Of a DNA stretch of 64,000 bases, positions 39,208 to 50,814 are shown piece by piece. A program made the position numbers and the translations under genes. The DNA is taken from NCBI GenBank assembly GCA_963575745.1, contig CAUYUJ010020538.1, positions 60,001 to 124,000 of the forward strand. Reading direction: 5' to 3'. This DNA comes from Prorocentrum cordatum. Lineage: Eukaryota > Sar > Dinophyceae > Prorocentrales > Prorocentraceae. Positions within the stretch are counted from its first letter, which is position 1. Every line of letters starts with the position of its first letter. The notes beneath the pieces are model-generated. The model made no database searches. It saw only the letters and a list, made by a program, of their open reading frames with translations, and was not told the origin of the DNA.

Positions 39208-42200
39208 ATGCGTCAACCTTACAAACTTGCGTCGGTGAGTCAAACTTGCAACGTTCGCTATGACGCAACTTTCTTGCGTCATCTACCCTCTGGGTTGGTT
39301 CGGCAGTTCGAGAACTCGAGTTTCCCTGCGGCGCAACTCCCGGACCCCACGGAGGAGCCCGGGAGTTATGGACCCGAGCCCGCGGAGCATGGTCCTGGAG
39401 AGGTTCCCGGAAACGTTTCGGAGAGACCTGAGCGGGGCAAAACACCGCAGGAGATTCGAGCCGAGATTCGCGAGGCATTGCAGAAGACGGTGAAGGAGGA
39501 GTCCATGCAGCACCCTGCGGAGGAGGAGGAGGTTGCAGCCTCCTGGTCAGAGATGGAGCTTCCGGAGGTGGTGCGGCAGGACATCATGACGAAGATCCCC
39601 CGGAGTACGCGACGTGCTGCGCGGAAGGCCCATCGCGGTCTTGGACACCCCAGCCGACCGACGTTCATCAAGATGCTGCGTCTCGGCGGTGCAACGCCGA
39701 ACGCGTTGGCATGCGCGAAGCATTGGCAGTGTCCGACTTGCGCTGAGTCGGAGGCGCCGCCCCGTCCAGTGCAAGGGACGGCGGACGTGCGACCATTCGG
39801 CTTCAATGTGACGCCTGTGATCGACGCGAAGCACCTACGGGACGCGGCCAAGGAGCAGCTGGTGGTCCTCAGCATGGTGGACGCCGGTACGGGATGGCAC
39901 TGCGCATGCCTTCTCAAGAATAGGACGGCCAAGCACGTAGCGCGCCAGATCATGAACGAGTGGTTCAAGCATTACGGCGTGCCAGAGAACATCGTGATCG
40001 ACCAGGGCGGCGAGATCGAGGGCTACTTCAACGCGCTGATGGAGCAGTTCGGTATTAATGCGAAGACGACGGGAGCTCGCGCAGCATGGCAGCATGGCCT
40101 GGCAGAGCGCCACGGAGGATTGCTCGGCACTATCTGGGGCAAGGTTTTGCACGAGTTCCACGTCCAGGGCAAGTCGATGTCTACTGTGGCCCTGGCTGCC
40201 ATCAGCAATGCGAAGAATTCGACGATCAGCCGCAATGGGTTGACCCCGGAGCAGGCTGTCTTCGGGCGGATCTTGAATTTTACGGAGGTGACTAACAGGG
40301 ACGACGATGAGGTTCTCATGTCGGTTCTCGGCGCTAAGGGCATAGCTTGGCGTTCGTGTCAAATCCGCACCGCAGCCAAGATGATGTTGCTGGAGCGCGT
40401 CGCGACGGACAAGGTGCGGAGGGCGCTGCTGCGACAGGCGCCGAAGGTCGTCGGCGATCTGTGCCCAGGATCGCGGGTGCATTTCTGGGCACCGAATCCG
40501 TTCAAGGGACGTCGTCGGCAATATCCTGAAAGATGGCGGGGTCCTGCGACTGTGATCGCGAAGGAATCCAACAGCCGGTATTACGTATCATGGCGTGGTC
40601 ACGTGCTACTTGTTGCTCGTGAGCAGCTCCGGCACGCCTCCTCCCAGGAGGCCGCGGCTGCGGAGTCCATCCAGACGGACGTGCGGCTGACGCAGCAGCG
40701 AGATGATCGCGCCTACCACGACATCGTGGACGTCACGCCCAAGGTGAAGGTTCAGAAGGTGAAGAAGACATTCCTGAAGAAGGAGCGTGACCGACATAGT
40801 GAGCTCGAGGGGTCCAGGCAGCCTCGTGTGGATCTGAGGGCCCTGGACGCCATTGAGGCACAGGCTAAGGAGGAGGAGCCGCCTGAGCAGGAGCAGTTGC
40901 CGCAGCCTCCGCCTCCGAGGAGGGCGCGGTCTCGTTCCCCTCCAGGCCGGATGTCCTCTGGGACGTACCCGGAAGCTTCTCCGGGAGCATCGGGCTCTGG
41001 CGGCCCTTCGGTGCCGCCGATTCCCAGAGACGATTTCGAGCTCGAGCGGAAGCGGAAGTTCCTGGTAGATGACGTGCCGAGTTGCATTAAGAGATCGCGT
41101 CTGCAGGCTGCCCCTACGAGTGGCTTGCCGGCTCTCCGCGAGGTGGCCAAGAACGCTGTTGTGCACTCGGGACCCCAGGAGTGGTTCGACCAGAATGCCT
41201 TGGATGGTGTCTCCACGCTCGTTCAGAAGGTCGTACGAGGAGTACGTGTGCATCGAGAGCCACGGCGGAGACTCTATGATCACGACCGCCACCGGGAGTG
41301 CAATCGCCTGTCGGTGATGCTCTCCGCCACGGGCCAGCGTGCCTACAAGGACGACGGCGCGAGCCGTACCAACGAGCGCACGGAGGACAGCTGGGTTGGT
41401 CTCACGCTCTTCTACCACGACAAGCCGGGCGCTCAGGCACAGGGGGTGTGCTATTTGGACACTCCGGAGGGTCTTGTACGGCAGCCGATGACTTACGAGG
41501 AGTGGATCAACGTGTCATCTGTGTATGACGCATGGCTGCAGGAGGCGCGGTACGAGCACGACTTGTTCGCACTCGTGATGAAGCAGAACGCGAAGGAGCT
41601 AGACCCACGTCACTTCGACCAGCACGAGAAGGCTAAGTTCGACGAGGTTGATGCCGCCGAGTGGCGGCAATGGATCGCCAACAACACGGTCGAGCTGGTC
41701 ACCGAGGAGGAGGAGAAGAGCATTCCAAAGGACAAGATCATTTCGGTGCCCATGCGTTCGGTTCGCACGAACCGGGGGCGAGGGCTGGAGTTGGAGGCGA
41801 AGTCGCGCTTGATCATCCCTGGCCATCTCGACCCGCAGCTTGGTCTATTCAGGACGGATTCGCCTACTACTTCCCTTTTGGCCGTGCTGGTGTGTGCGTC
41901 TATCACAATGGCGATGGATTGGACATTCGAGTGCTCCGACGTGGCGACTGCGTTCCTGTCCGGGCTGAAGCAGGAGCGGGAGCTGTATCTGAGGGCTCCT
42001 AAGGACGGGCTTCCAGCCGTCGACGGCGCTGGATGGCCAGCTGTGCGGCCTTATGCGTTGCTTCGTCTGCTGAAAGGGGCGCGCGGTTTGACGGAGGCGC
42101 CTCGGTTGTGGCATCTCCGAGCCCGCCAGGTGCTGACGGACGAGGTCGGCTTTGTGGAGCTGCGCTGTGCTCGAGCTGTCTTCGTTTATCGGGCGAGCGG

Positions 42201-43353
42201 CAAGTTCATTGCTATGTTGACCTTGCACGTCGACGACGGCATGCTGTTTGGGGACCCGCGCGACCACCAGTACCAGGAGGTGAAGGCGAATATCAACAGG
42301 CGTTTCAACACCAAGCACTGGAAGGAGGGCAACGACAAGGGGGCAGTCGCCTATCTCTGTGAGGAGTGGTGGCGCCACCCCGAACACATCGAGATTAACA
42401 TGCGCGAATACATCGGCAAGCTGACAAAGCACCCCCTTGCAAGGGGTGACGACGAGGAGCGGGAGATGACTCCCGAAGAGCACCACGACTTCCGGAGCTT
42501 GCTCCAGAAGGTGCGATGGCCTGTCGCACGCGTGGTGCCACAGTTCGCGTACAGTGCGTCGGCGCGCGCACAGAAGGATCCGAAAGGTCGGAGGTTACTG
42601 CACCTGCGAGTGCTCAGTGACATCATCGACCGGCTTCAGGACTACGACAAGAGAGGTCTTGCGACTCTCCGGATCCGCCGCGTGGACATCGAGCGCTTGC
42701 AGGTGCTCACGCTTATGGGCGCTTCGTTTGCGAAGGAACCCGGCTGTAAGAGCCAGATGGGGTTCATGAGTATGATTTCGGATACCCGAGTGTTGAAGGA
42801 GGTAGCTGCATGTTGTCTAGTGGAGCTCCAGAGCAGTACTATTTCACGAGTTGTTGGATCTACGATGGCCGCAGAGTCTGCGGCTATGTCCGTGGCTTTG
42901 GATCGGCAGCTTTACCTCAGGCTGCTGATTGAGGCAGTCTTGCACGGGGAGCCGCCCTTGCAAGGGGACTGGAGGCCGGCGCTGAAGGTTCCGGGGGCGC
43001 TGGTGACGGACGCGAAGTCGCTCTACGACCACGCGTCCAAGATCGGCTCGATGCCGGTGTCTCGGCAGACCCTCATCTACTTGTTGGTGGCCAAGGATTT
43101 GATCGAGCAGGAGGCTATCAAGTTCAAGTGGCTGCCCAATAGCCACATGCTGGCGGACGTGCTGACAAAGGCCGTGCAGCCTAACGAGGTGCTATCGCAG
43201 TTCCTCCGCCACGGACTGTTCAGCATGGTGCCTACTGCTGAACCAGAGGATGAGGAGGCACACCGTCTGCGGCTGCGCCGCGGACAGCGTGAGAGAGCCA
43301 AGGAGCGGAAGGCCCAGCGTCGGGCCGCCGTGCCAGGGCCTGCGAGCCCGTGA
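39208..43353 (+). CDS. Ty1/copia-type retrotransposon pol polyprotein (1381 aa, open)
   Basis: A single uninterrupted frame from ATG 39208 to TGA. Domains: GAG-pre-integrase zinc finger with H142RGLGH and C175PTC; integrase core with catalytic residues D206, D265 and E300 (D-x34-E spacing; IVIDQGGE, GLAERHGG); a linker with basic and Pro-rich sequence (about 500-640); RVT_2 reverse transcriptase with SD911VATAFLSG (motif A) and HVD1009D1010 (the YVDD box, Tyr to His); and copia RNase H with E1223 in STMAAESAAM, D1268 in VTDAKSLYD and D1317 in MLADVLTKAV. Integrase inserts cDNA; RT/RNase H make it. Gag, the zinc knuckle and an aspartic protease motif are not present upstream, and I found no LTR pair in the flanks, so this is a 5'-truncated copy, or gag lies in another exon or frame. 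The open frame suggests recent activity or retention. Confidence 0.93.
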   Translation: MRQPYKLASVSQTCNVRYDATFLRHLPSGLVRQFENSSFPAAQLPDPTEEPGSYGPEPAEHGPGEVPGNVSERPERGKTPQEIRAEIREALQKTVKEESMQHPAEEEEVAASWSEMELPEVVRQDIMTKIPRSTRRAARKAHRGLGHPSRPTFIKMLRLGGATPNALACAKHWQCPTCAESEAPPRPVQGTADVRPFGFNVTPVIDAKHLRDAAKEQLVVLSMVDAGTGWHCACLLKNRTAKHVARQIMNEWFKHYGVPENIVIDQGGEIEGYFNALMEQFGINAKTTGARAAWQHGLAERHGGLLGTIWGKVLHEFHVQGKSMSTVALAAISNAKNSTISRNGLTPEQAVFGRILNFTEVTNRDDDEVLMSVLGAKGIAWRSCQIRTAAKMMLLERVATDKVRRALLRQAPKVVGDLCPGSRVHFWAPNPFKGRRRQYPERWRGPATVIAKESNSRYYVSWRGHVLLVAREQLRHASSQEAAAAESIQTDVRLTQQRDDRAYHDIVDVTPKVKVQKVKKTFLKKERDRHSELEGSRQPRVDLRALDAIEAQAKEEEPPEQEQLPQPPPPRRARSRSPPGRMSSGTYPEASPGASGSGGPSVPPIPRDDFELERKRKFLVDDVPSCIKRSRLQAAPTSGLPALREVAKNAVVHSGPQEWFDQNALDGVSTLVQKVVRGVRVHREPRRRLYDHDRHRECNRLSVMLSATGQRAYKDDGASRTNERTEDSWVGLTLFYHDKPGAQAQGVCYLDTPEGLVRQPMTYEEWINVSSVYDAWLQEARYEHDLFALVMKQNAKELDPRHFDQHEKAKFDEVDAAEWRQWIANNTVELVTEEEEKSIPKDKIISVPMRSVRTNRGRGLELEAKSRLIIPGHLDPQLGLFRTDSPTTSLLAVLVCASITMAMDWTFECSDVATAFLSGLKQERELYLRAPKDGLPAVDGAGWPAVRPYALLRLLKGARGLTEAPRLWHLRARQVLTDEVGFVELRCARAVFVYRASGKFIAMLTLHVDDGMLFGDPRDHQYQEVKANINRRFNTKHWKEGNDKGAVAYLCEEWWRHPEHIEINMREYIGKLTKHPLARGDDEEREMTPEEHHDFRSLLQKVRWPVARVVPQFAYSASARAQKDPKGRRLLHLRVLSDIIDRLQDYDKRGLATLRIRRVDIERLQVLTLMGASFAKEPGCKSQMGFMSMISDTRVLKEVAACCLVELQSSTISRVVGSTMAAESAAMSVALDRQLYLRLLIEAVLHGEPPLQGDWRPALKVPGALVTDAKSLYDHASKIGSMPVSRQTLIYLLVAKDLIEQEAIKFKWLPNSHMLADVLTKAVQPNEVLSQFLRHGLFSMVPTAEPEDEEAHRLRLRRGQRERAKERKAQRRAAVPGPASP

Positions 43354-44810
43354 GGTCCTGATTGCAGCCGCTGCATGGACCTAGTGAGGGCTACGGTGAT
43401 GTGTGCACATACATTGAGATGACAGTCTGGACTAGTGAGTCTAGACATTCATATTTATATTTTATATGTTGAGCCTCAGGCCGCACTTTGCTTGAGGTGT
43501 ATCGGCCTGTGGGCCGGTATAGGCGATAACTGCGCGCAGCGTTTCCCGCTTGTAGGGAGCGGCATCGGGGCAGCACTGTTCTCACCCAGTGTGAAGAGTG
43601 CACTCCCCTGCCCCTCTGCCGCCCGTGCCACCGTGTACGCATGATGTACATGCTTTTCATATTTGTGGCATGCACGCTGCCCGCCGCTGTTTTGGCCCTA
43701 GTCCTAGGGCCCTGGGACTGCACCCGCAGTTGGACTGCCGCGCGGTCCGAGCTAAAAGAACTGCACTGACAACGGTGACGATCAGAGGATCATCAGATCA
43801 TGAGGACAAAAGGGGACACGACGAAGAAGAAATGAAGGAGCAGACAGCAGGACCAGGATCATCAGGATGCGGAGAAGCGAACGGGAGAAGAGGAGGACGA
43901 GGATAGAGAGGAGGAGGCGAAGGGGCAGCAAAAAAAGTCGTCAGAGGAAACAGAAAAGGAGGAGGAGGAGGCGGAGGAGGAGGAGGGGAGAGGTCGGACC
44001 GGATCGGATCGGATAATCAAGGGTCATCGTCAGCCTGTGTGGGAAAATTAACGCAGCAGTGCGAGGCAGATGCCTGCGACAGCTGTATTGGTCTATATTC
44101 GCTTGGTCCTGGCTGGCTCAAAGCCTGTAGGTAAGCAGACGGGAGGGAGGGAGGGAGAGCACAACGGCCTTTCAAACAACCTCGTTCATCTCTCGCTCCT
44201 GGCTTGATCCTCTTCCTGCTCCTCCTCCGCTCCTGCCAGCTGTGATGATCCTGCTCATCGTCGTGCTCTTCTTCCTGTTTCCCTCCTCCCTGCTGCTTCT
44301 CATGTTTTTCCTCCCTCCTGCTCCTTTGCCAATTCCCTTGAGCCTGCGGGTGCCCCCCCAGAGCAGTTGAAAAGCGTCCCCAGACCTTCAATGAATGGAT
44401 TTTTCCGAGTCGCTGCCTCCGGAGCTCTCGACCCCGCCTCGGAACCACTAATCCGGAGTAGTGCTGTGACGGGTCCAGTAGGCAGGTTCATTGGCCAAAC
44501 GACAAACAAATGTGTCTGGTTTTTCTTCCGATCCACAAGATAAAGGTCTTTGTCCCGTGAGGCTCCTGATATCTTCGGTGGCCGCCAGAAGACCAGCAAG
44601 AGGGCTAAACAGATACATGCGAGGACGTTGACCTTCAGTCCCTGATGCTCGATCGTGGATTCTCCTCCCCCCTCTTCTCCCGACTGGCGGCGGACGTCCC
44701 GAGGCTCGGGATGATGCTGGAGCCCGAGCTGTGCATGAAGGGCGGCTTCGCCGACATGGAGGACATGGCCATGTGTCTGAGCTTCAGGCCCCATGGGGAT
44801 CAGGAGAGAG

Positions 44811-44955
44811 CCAGGCCAGCCACAACTGGAGGAGCTGTGGTCCCTACCTCCCGGGGGGACCCACCTATTCCGACACCCCTCTCGAGAGATCGTCGATGCG
44901 ATGGGTTCCTCCAGGGGGGTAAGGACCACAGCTCCCCCCGGTATGGCTGGTCGGG
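44811..44955. repeat. Foldback element, about 145 bp
   Basis: Core arms GGAGCTGTGGTCCCTACCTC... (44831-44863) and ...GGTAAGGACCACAGCTCC (44902-44935). Weaker pairing extends outwards through CCAGCCA/TGGCTGG. No coding. Confidence 0.75.
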
Positions 44956-45374
44956 GAGTTCTGCGAGCCAGACATCCAGCGCCTGCAAAGAGAAAGGCGG
45001 CCAGTCCGTCTCCCGTCGAGCCGATCCTTTGGCCTCTGGAGGCGGGTCTCGAGCGTCGGGGCCGTCAAACCTTGTCTCGTCGGCCTGGCATCGCTCGGTC
45101 GTGTGCAGCTTTTCGCGGCGAGTGAAGTCGAGGAGCCTTTTGGGTGAACCTCAGTAAGTCTCTAGTTTTGACCCTCCCCCTTTCTTCTCGGCGGTGAATT
45201 GAGAGTGGTCCTAAAACCTTTTCGTCGCGGCAGAGATTAGTTTCCCTCAGTTGTTTGGCGGGCTGGATATTGTTGGGCGTTTCTTTCTCCCAGGGAATCA
45301 CGCCCCTTGGGCTACCCTGCACGGGAGAGGATGTTTGAGCACGTTTGCAAAGGAGGTGCAATACAGATCGAGAC

Positions 45375-45520
45375 ATTCTTCGCCGAAGGCGTTGCTCACA
45401 GTCTTTCTGAGGATGGAGCTTCTGAGGATGGACTTTCTGAGGGCCCTCGTGGGGCCTGAGCTTCAACAGTCCTTCTGAGGATGGAGCTTCTCAGGATAAA
45501 GTTTCTGAGGGTCAAGTTTA
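45375..45520. repeat. GGATGGAGCTTCTGA short tandem repeats
   Basis: TTCTGAGGATGGAGCTTCTGAGGATGGA-like units of about 15 bases, four to five copies with divergence. Confidence 0.75.
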
Positions 45521-45799
45521 CAATATTAGATGTTACGTGAGAGCGCTCCTGAGGCGTAAATGGTTTTAGTCGTCGTAGTCGTAGTCGCAATCGTAGTCGT
45601 AGCTGCGGGCGTCGTTTTTGCGCGGCGGGTTCGGGAAGAAAGAATTAGTAACCCACTGTTGGTGGGACACCCGTCCGTGAATAAGGCCACCGACAAATTA
45701 ATCAGTTACCCCCATCGGGGGGGGGTTCTGAAGATGTGCGATTATCTTTCGACAAAATACAGTGACGCACGAAGCCGAACAATTGAACAAGGAATGGAA

Positions 45800-47045
45800 G
45801 TCCGAGCGATGGCGAGTGAGGAAAACCATCCTTGGGGAACGGGTCGAGATGTCCGCGGGGTAGCACATCGAACAAGTCGAAGCGCCAGATGTCTGGGATG
45901 CCGTCTCAGGTCATCCAGAAAGCGGGGTAAATGGAGTGGTTCCTCCTGCTCTTGCTCTTGCTCCTCCTTTTCATGCTCCTCCCCGTTCTCCCATTCCCCC
46001 TGGTTGCAGGGCTGAATCCCCATGTATGTTTCCTAACAGATCAAACGTTTTCCCTATTCTTCTCCTTCTCCACCTCTTCCTTCTTCTGGGCTCCTCCTTG
46101 CTTGAGAGCGGAGATTCTGCAGGTTATGTGATGTGTTCTCTTGCTCTTGTCCTCCTCTCTCCCATCGTCATCATCAGCGTTGTGAAAGGTATTCAGCCCT
46201 CCCTACCCTCCTCATTGCTCTACCTCGTCCTTCTACTCGCGTTGCCCCCCCTCCTGCTCATTTGCCTGCTGCTGGTCCTTATCTCGCTCGTCATAATCAT
46301 CGTTCCCCTGCAGATGCTGATCCTCCTCCTGCTCTTCCCCTCCTACTTTTGAGAGGCATGCTGAGAAGGAGCATCAGCAACAGCAGCATGAACAGGATGA
46401 GCAGTAGCCTCATGTTTCATGCTTCAGCTTCATGCCAACTGGAAGCAGGAGTCTGCGACCCAGGCATCCAACGCTTATACGAAAAATCGAGGCGGCAAGT
46501 TGGTCATTCGTCAAACCGAGCATTTGGCCTCCAGAGGCCGTTTTTGTGCGTAGGGACCGTCAACTAATTACTCGGGACGGGAAACCAACCCTGGGGAAGC
46601 GGGCCAGACGTCTGCGAGCCAAGATATCGAACAAGTCGAAACGCCGGATGTCTGGGATGCCGTCTCAGGTCATCCAGTGAATGAATTGTCTTCTCCTGCT
46701 GCTCCTGTTCCTCCTCCCCTTCTCCGGCTACTCTCCGTTCTCCCCTTCCCTCTGGCTGCACGGTTGAATCCCCTTGTGTGTGACATTTTGTTGTTCGAAA
46801 ATTCAAAGCGTTCGAAAGTCTTTTTGTTTGAAATCTCCAATTCTTCTTGTTTCGGGGCCTACTCCTATCCAAGGGCTCCCGTGCTGCTCATTTGCCTGCT
46901 GCTGCTCCTTCTCATCATAATCATCGTCCCCCTGCCGATGCTGGTCATCCTTCCCCTCCTCCTCCTCCCCTCCTACTTTCGAGGGGCGTGCTGAGGAAGA
47001 GTATCAGCATCAACAACATGAGAAGGATGAGCAGTAGCAGCAGGT
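45800..47045. repeat. Diverged tandem duplication, about 630-750 bp offset
   Basis: Copy 1 blocks 45820-46020 and 46250-46410 match copy 2 blocks 46580-46770 and 46880-47045, for example GATGTCTGGGATGCCGTCTC (45888 and 46648) and CTGCTCATTTGCCTGCTGCT (46254 and 46883). Copy 2 is shorter. 45799-45818 reads GTCCGAGCGATGGCGAGT, the terminal sequence of the 122-bp TIR element at 7.3 kb. CTG/CTC-rich parts give Leu-rich frames with no other support. Confidence 0.85.
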
Positions 47046-47790
47046 GAACAGCACCAGCAGAAGGAGGACAATCAGCACGAAGGGCATCAGCGTCAGGAAC
47101 ACGACGAGGAGTATGAGGATGATGAGCAGCGTCTGATGTTCTTGTTACTCTTCCTGGGCATCCTCCTCATCCTCCCCCTCGCTCTCCTCCTGTCTGTCGC
47201 TCCTCATTATGCTCTTCCTCATGCTGATGCCGTTCATGCTTCTCTCCAAGTTGTTCATCCTACTGCTCCTCCTCCTGGTCCTGCTGCTGTTGTTCATCTT
47301 CATCCTCCTCCTGTTCCTCCCTGCTTCGTTGCGTGAGATCCAGGTCCGGGCCCAATTTCGGGGGCGGTTTTGCGGGTCGCAGCCTCGATCGTGGCAGCCC
47401 CAAATTGGGGCAAGGTTTTCGTGAAGGAGTGGTACGCTTTTTCCGACCACCCTCCCCGCTCTGCGATGTAATTGGACGGGGCGCACTATTAGTAATACAG
47501 CAACAGAAAGTTGTCACGATATGCCCAGAATGGTCAGTCCTGTTGGAGGGGTCGATTATCACGCATTCATTTGTGGCTGAATGGCGTCAAGCACACGCGT
47601 ATCCAAAGACAGACGGTTGCGGCCGAATCATGCTGTTCGAAGGGATGGTACTGCCAGGAAGGCGGGAGGAAGGCTGACGCCTCACGAGCAGTAGGCAATG
47701 TTTTTTTGGATGGAAACTTGTCAGCCCATGCTTTGGAGCTGAGAGGGACCAAGCAGCGCGAACGCGAGGCATAGCAGGCGGACCGAGCCG
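47046..47790. other. Unassigned sequence
   Basis: CTG/CTC-rich to 47330, then unique. No supported gene. Confidence 0.4.
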
Positions 47791-47792
47791 AA

Positions 47793-47880
47793 CACGCACA
47801 CACACACACACACACACTACACACGCACACCACACACAGACAGACACACACACACACATACACACACACACGCACGCATG
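47793..47880. repeat. (CA)n microsatellite
   Basis: ACACAC with CAGACAGAC and ACGCAC interruptions. Confidence 0.96.
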
Positions 47881-49397
47881 GGACCACAGAGTTGAACCAT
47901 GGTGGACGGAAGCAGGGAGGAGGACGAGGATGTGGAGCCCGATGCAGAAAATTGTTCATACCACCATTTGAGGAACCGATGCCCCAAGATCCGGGTAGGC
48001 AGTGAACATGTAAATCCTCGGGCCCACGGCAGGGTTGGCCCACAGATGTCCACAACCATTGTCCCTGGGTCCCTGGCACATCTGTGCCCAATGCGTTGGA
48101 TATGTCAAAGTGTTGAGCCCGGCGAAGAAGAGAGGAGAAGGAGGAGCAGCAGCAGCAAGTGGAGGCCGTACTTCAATGTGTCCGTCAAGCAGGAGGGCGC
48201 TGACGGTTCCGTATTGTACGGAGCTGGAGCGGCTGGGGATGACGACGGGTCTTGGCATTTGCTTGCACCCTCGCGCGTTCAATGGGATCGAGCATGAGAT
48301 TGCACATGTGTTGCTATGGTCTTCGCGCACATTGCTGCCAGGTGCCTGATTTTTTCGGGCGTGCTGTGCCGCGGTCTGGAGTGGGGCTAAAGATCCCGCG
48401 AGTACCAAGTCCATGACCCACTGTTCGGGGGGCTGGCGCTGGTGTGTCGTCTCCCTCTGCGGAAGGCCATGCAAGGATCGGAGGGTCTGCCAATGATGTC
48501 GCGAATTGTGTTTCCTCTCAGGTCGCAGGCAGGCGTGCAGGGGGAGCGACGTCTTTTTTAGTCGGGTTGGGATGTTATCGCGGAAGCTGAGCTCGGCCTT
48601 CCTCGCAGAGTCGTTGATTCGCTACACATGGGCGGATTTGTTGTTTCAACCAGCTGCAGCACGGAGGCTTTGGCGCGCAGTTAGGGAGGTTTTCTGACGG
48701 CATGTGCTCTTTCGGAACGGGACCATTTCGAAGTTCGATGGTTTGCGTTTTGGGTTCTTTACGAGCCTCTGGGGGGGGGTCTGATCTCGTCGCTGCGGCG
48801 GGATCCGCCTCGACAGTCTTGCCAGAGCTCACCCCTTCAGACCCGAGAGGTCCGTGGCAGGAGGGGGAGGGAGGACCAGAGCAGGGAATTCGGGCCATCC
48901 GAAGGGGCGCGACGTGGATCGCGTCTCGCGGCCTGTTGGGCAGAGGGCTGCCATTCTCCAGAGGGGCGGCGCGAGGACGCGAAAAGAGCCGCTTCTCGCG
49001 CATCGCTCGGCGCCGTGCGCAAACTTGGGCGACCTTGGCGATGCATCCTTCTGTCCCGAGCCTCGCCACCGCAGGGGCGATTTCCTTTCCTCACAGCGGT
49101 GCGCGCCCCCGTTGGAAGGCGCGTGACCCGTGGCCTGCCATTGAGGACAGACCTTCTCTCTGCAGAGGTTTCGCCCTCCACCCTTCGATCTGCGAGAGAC
49201 TCGGGGAGGAAGGACGACGAGGATCTGCAGGAGGACGCGTCATCTCCTAAGCTGTCGCTGCCACCTCAGCGGCGATGACATTCTCCTTCATCGTCGTGAG
49301 GTTTGCATGTTCAGATGCAGCAGATACACTCGCCAGCAGCTCAGCCAGCCAGCGGCTCATGGTGGTGATGAGGTGGCGGCGTATGATGACGACTCAC
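47881..49397. other. Unique sequence with weak plus-strand frames
   Basis: Frames at 48506-48697 (with AESLIRYTWADLLFQPAAAR and RLWRAVREVF) and 48702-49250 (182 codons, Arg/Pro-rich) are the best candidates, but no domain is recognisable and overlapping minus-strand frames are of similar length. Not called as genes. Confidence 0.35.
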
Positions 49398-49560
49398 TTG
49401 TTTTGCCTACGGCATGCCGGCGCATCGCAGGTCCATTCCGCCATGTTGCAAGCGCGCCTCCGCCGCCGCGGACCATGTGTCCAGCAGTGGCGAGGCAACT
49501 TACCAAAAGGGCGGGAGAGACCTGCAGGGTTCCAGGGCCAGCTTGGCCCAGAAAAGCTAC
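49398..49560. repeat. Dispersed repeat, copy 1 (relative at 54050)
   Basis: TTTTGCCTACGGCATGCCGGCGCA, then GGTCCATTCCGCC, parallels 54053-54120 (TTTGCCAACGGCATGACGGC, GGTCCATTCCGCG) and continues with weaker matches through GGTTCCAGGGCC. Both copies lie close to simple repeats. Confidence 0.7.
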
Positions 49561-49889
49561 GAGCTACCAGAGGTCGGAGACGGAGAGGGGCAAGCAGGCG
49601 CATGGACAAGACATAAGGGGAAGCCCGCGCGGATCTGTGGGCAAGTAGATCTAAATATGTTGGCAACCATCTGATACATACATGTATACATATATGCTCG
49701 CCCCCCCACATGATCATACACATTCTCCCATCATCCCTCCAGTCATCATAACCCGTTCCTTCCTCCTGTTTTTCTTCATGATGGTTTGCTACGTTGCAAA
49801 TCGCAATTCCGTCGATTGCAATCCAAACACTTCAGCGCGAAGCGACTTCAGTCTTTCGCGGCGCATTGCAATCCAATCTCACCATCTCA

Positions 49890-50745
49890 TGTTTATGATG
49901 CCCCTCCTCCTCCTCCTCCTCAGCATCCTACTCCTTCTCAACCTCAAGCTCCCCCTCCCTCTCTTTCTCTTTCTCATCTTTCTTCTTTGAAGCTTTCTCC
50001 ACCTTCTCCTCATAATTGTCCTCTCCTCCTCGTCCTCCTCTTCCTCCTCCTCCTCGATACCAAACGCCTTGTCCTCCTCGTCCTCCTCCTCATTTTCCTC
50101 TTCACCGTCTCCCAATCCTCCTCCACATCCTCTTCCTCCTTATGTTTGTCTTCTTCCCCCTCCGCTTCAAAATCAAATGCATTGGCCTCAACTCTTCTCT
50201 TCCTCCTCCTCTTCCTTCTCCTTCCCCTCGTCCTCCTCATTCTATGAATCCTCATCCACTTCTTCCTCATGTTTGTCCTCATCATTCTCCTCCTCCTACC
50301 CCCTCTCACTTTCAAATTCCTTGTCCTCCTCTTCCTCCTCCTCCTCCTCCACTTCCTTGTCCTCTTCATCTTCCTTCTCTGAATCCTCCTCCATCTCCTC
50401 TTCGGCATGTTGTCCTCTTCCTATTTCGATTCCGCAAATTTAAACTCATTGTCCTCCTCCTGCTTCTCTTCCCCTCCTCCTTCTTTAAATTCTCCCCAAG
50501 CTCTCCCTCATGTTTGTCCTCCTCATCATAATCCTCCTACTAGTCTTCCTTCTCCTCCTTCTCTGAATCCTCATTCACCTCTTCCTCCTCCTCCTTCTCC
50601 TCCTCCTCCCAATGTTCGTCCTCCTGCTCATCGTCTCCTCCTCCTCCCCCTCCACCACCTCCTCCTCCACCTTCTCCTCCAAACCATATTTGCCCTACTC
50701 CTCAAAATTGAGCCCCTTGTTCTCCTCCTCCTCCGCGTCATCTGG
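49890..50745. repeat. CT-rich degenerate minisatellite
   Basis: Repeats of TCCTCATGTTTGTCCTCCTC / TCAAATTCCTTGTCCTCCTC with a 40-90 base quasi-period. The opposite strand would read Glu/Asp/Lys-rich (DEEDKAFGIEEEE, EEDWETVKRK), so a decayed acidic coding repeat on the minus strand is possible. Confidence 0.75.
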
Positions 50746-50814
50746 TGAATGCCGAGCTCCAGTGGCACCAGCCATAGTTGAGCAACATCCTCCCCCATTT
50801 TCCACCGCCTCTTC

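Larger units (their letters stand above)
43354..45799. other. 3' flank of copia gene, mostly unassigned
   Basis: No LTR repeat of the 5' flank was seen. 43870-44000 is GGA-rich. At 45540-45605 there is a GTCGTAGTCGTAGTCGCAATCGT patch. At 45375-45520 TTCTGAGGATGGAGCTTCTGA-like units repeat about five times. Weak frames exist but none is supported. Confidence 0.5.
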
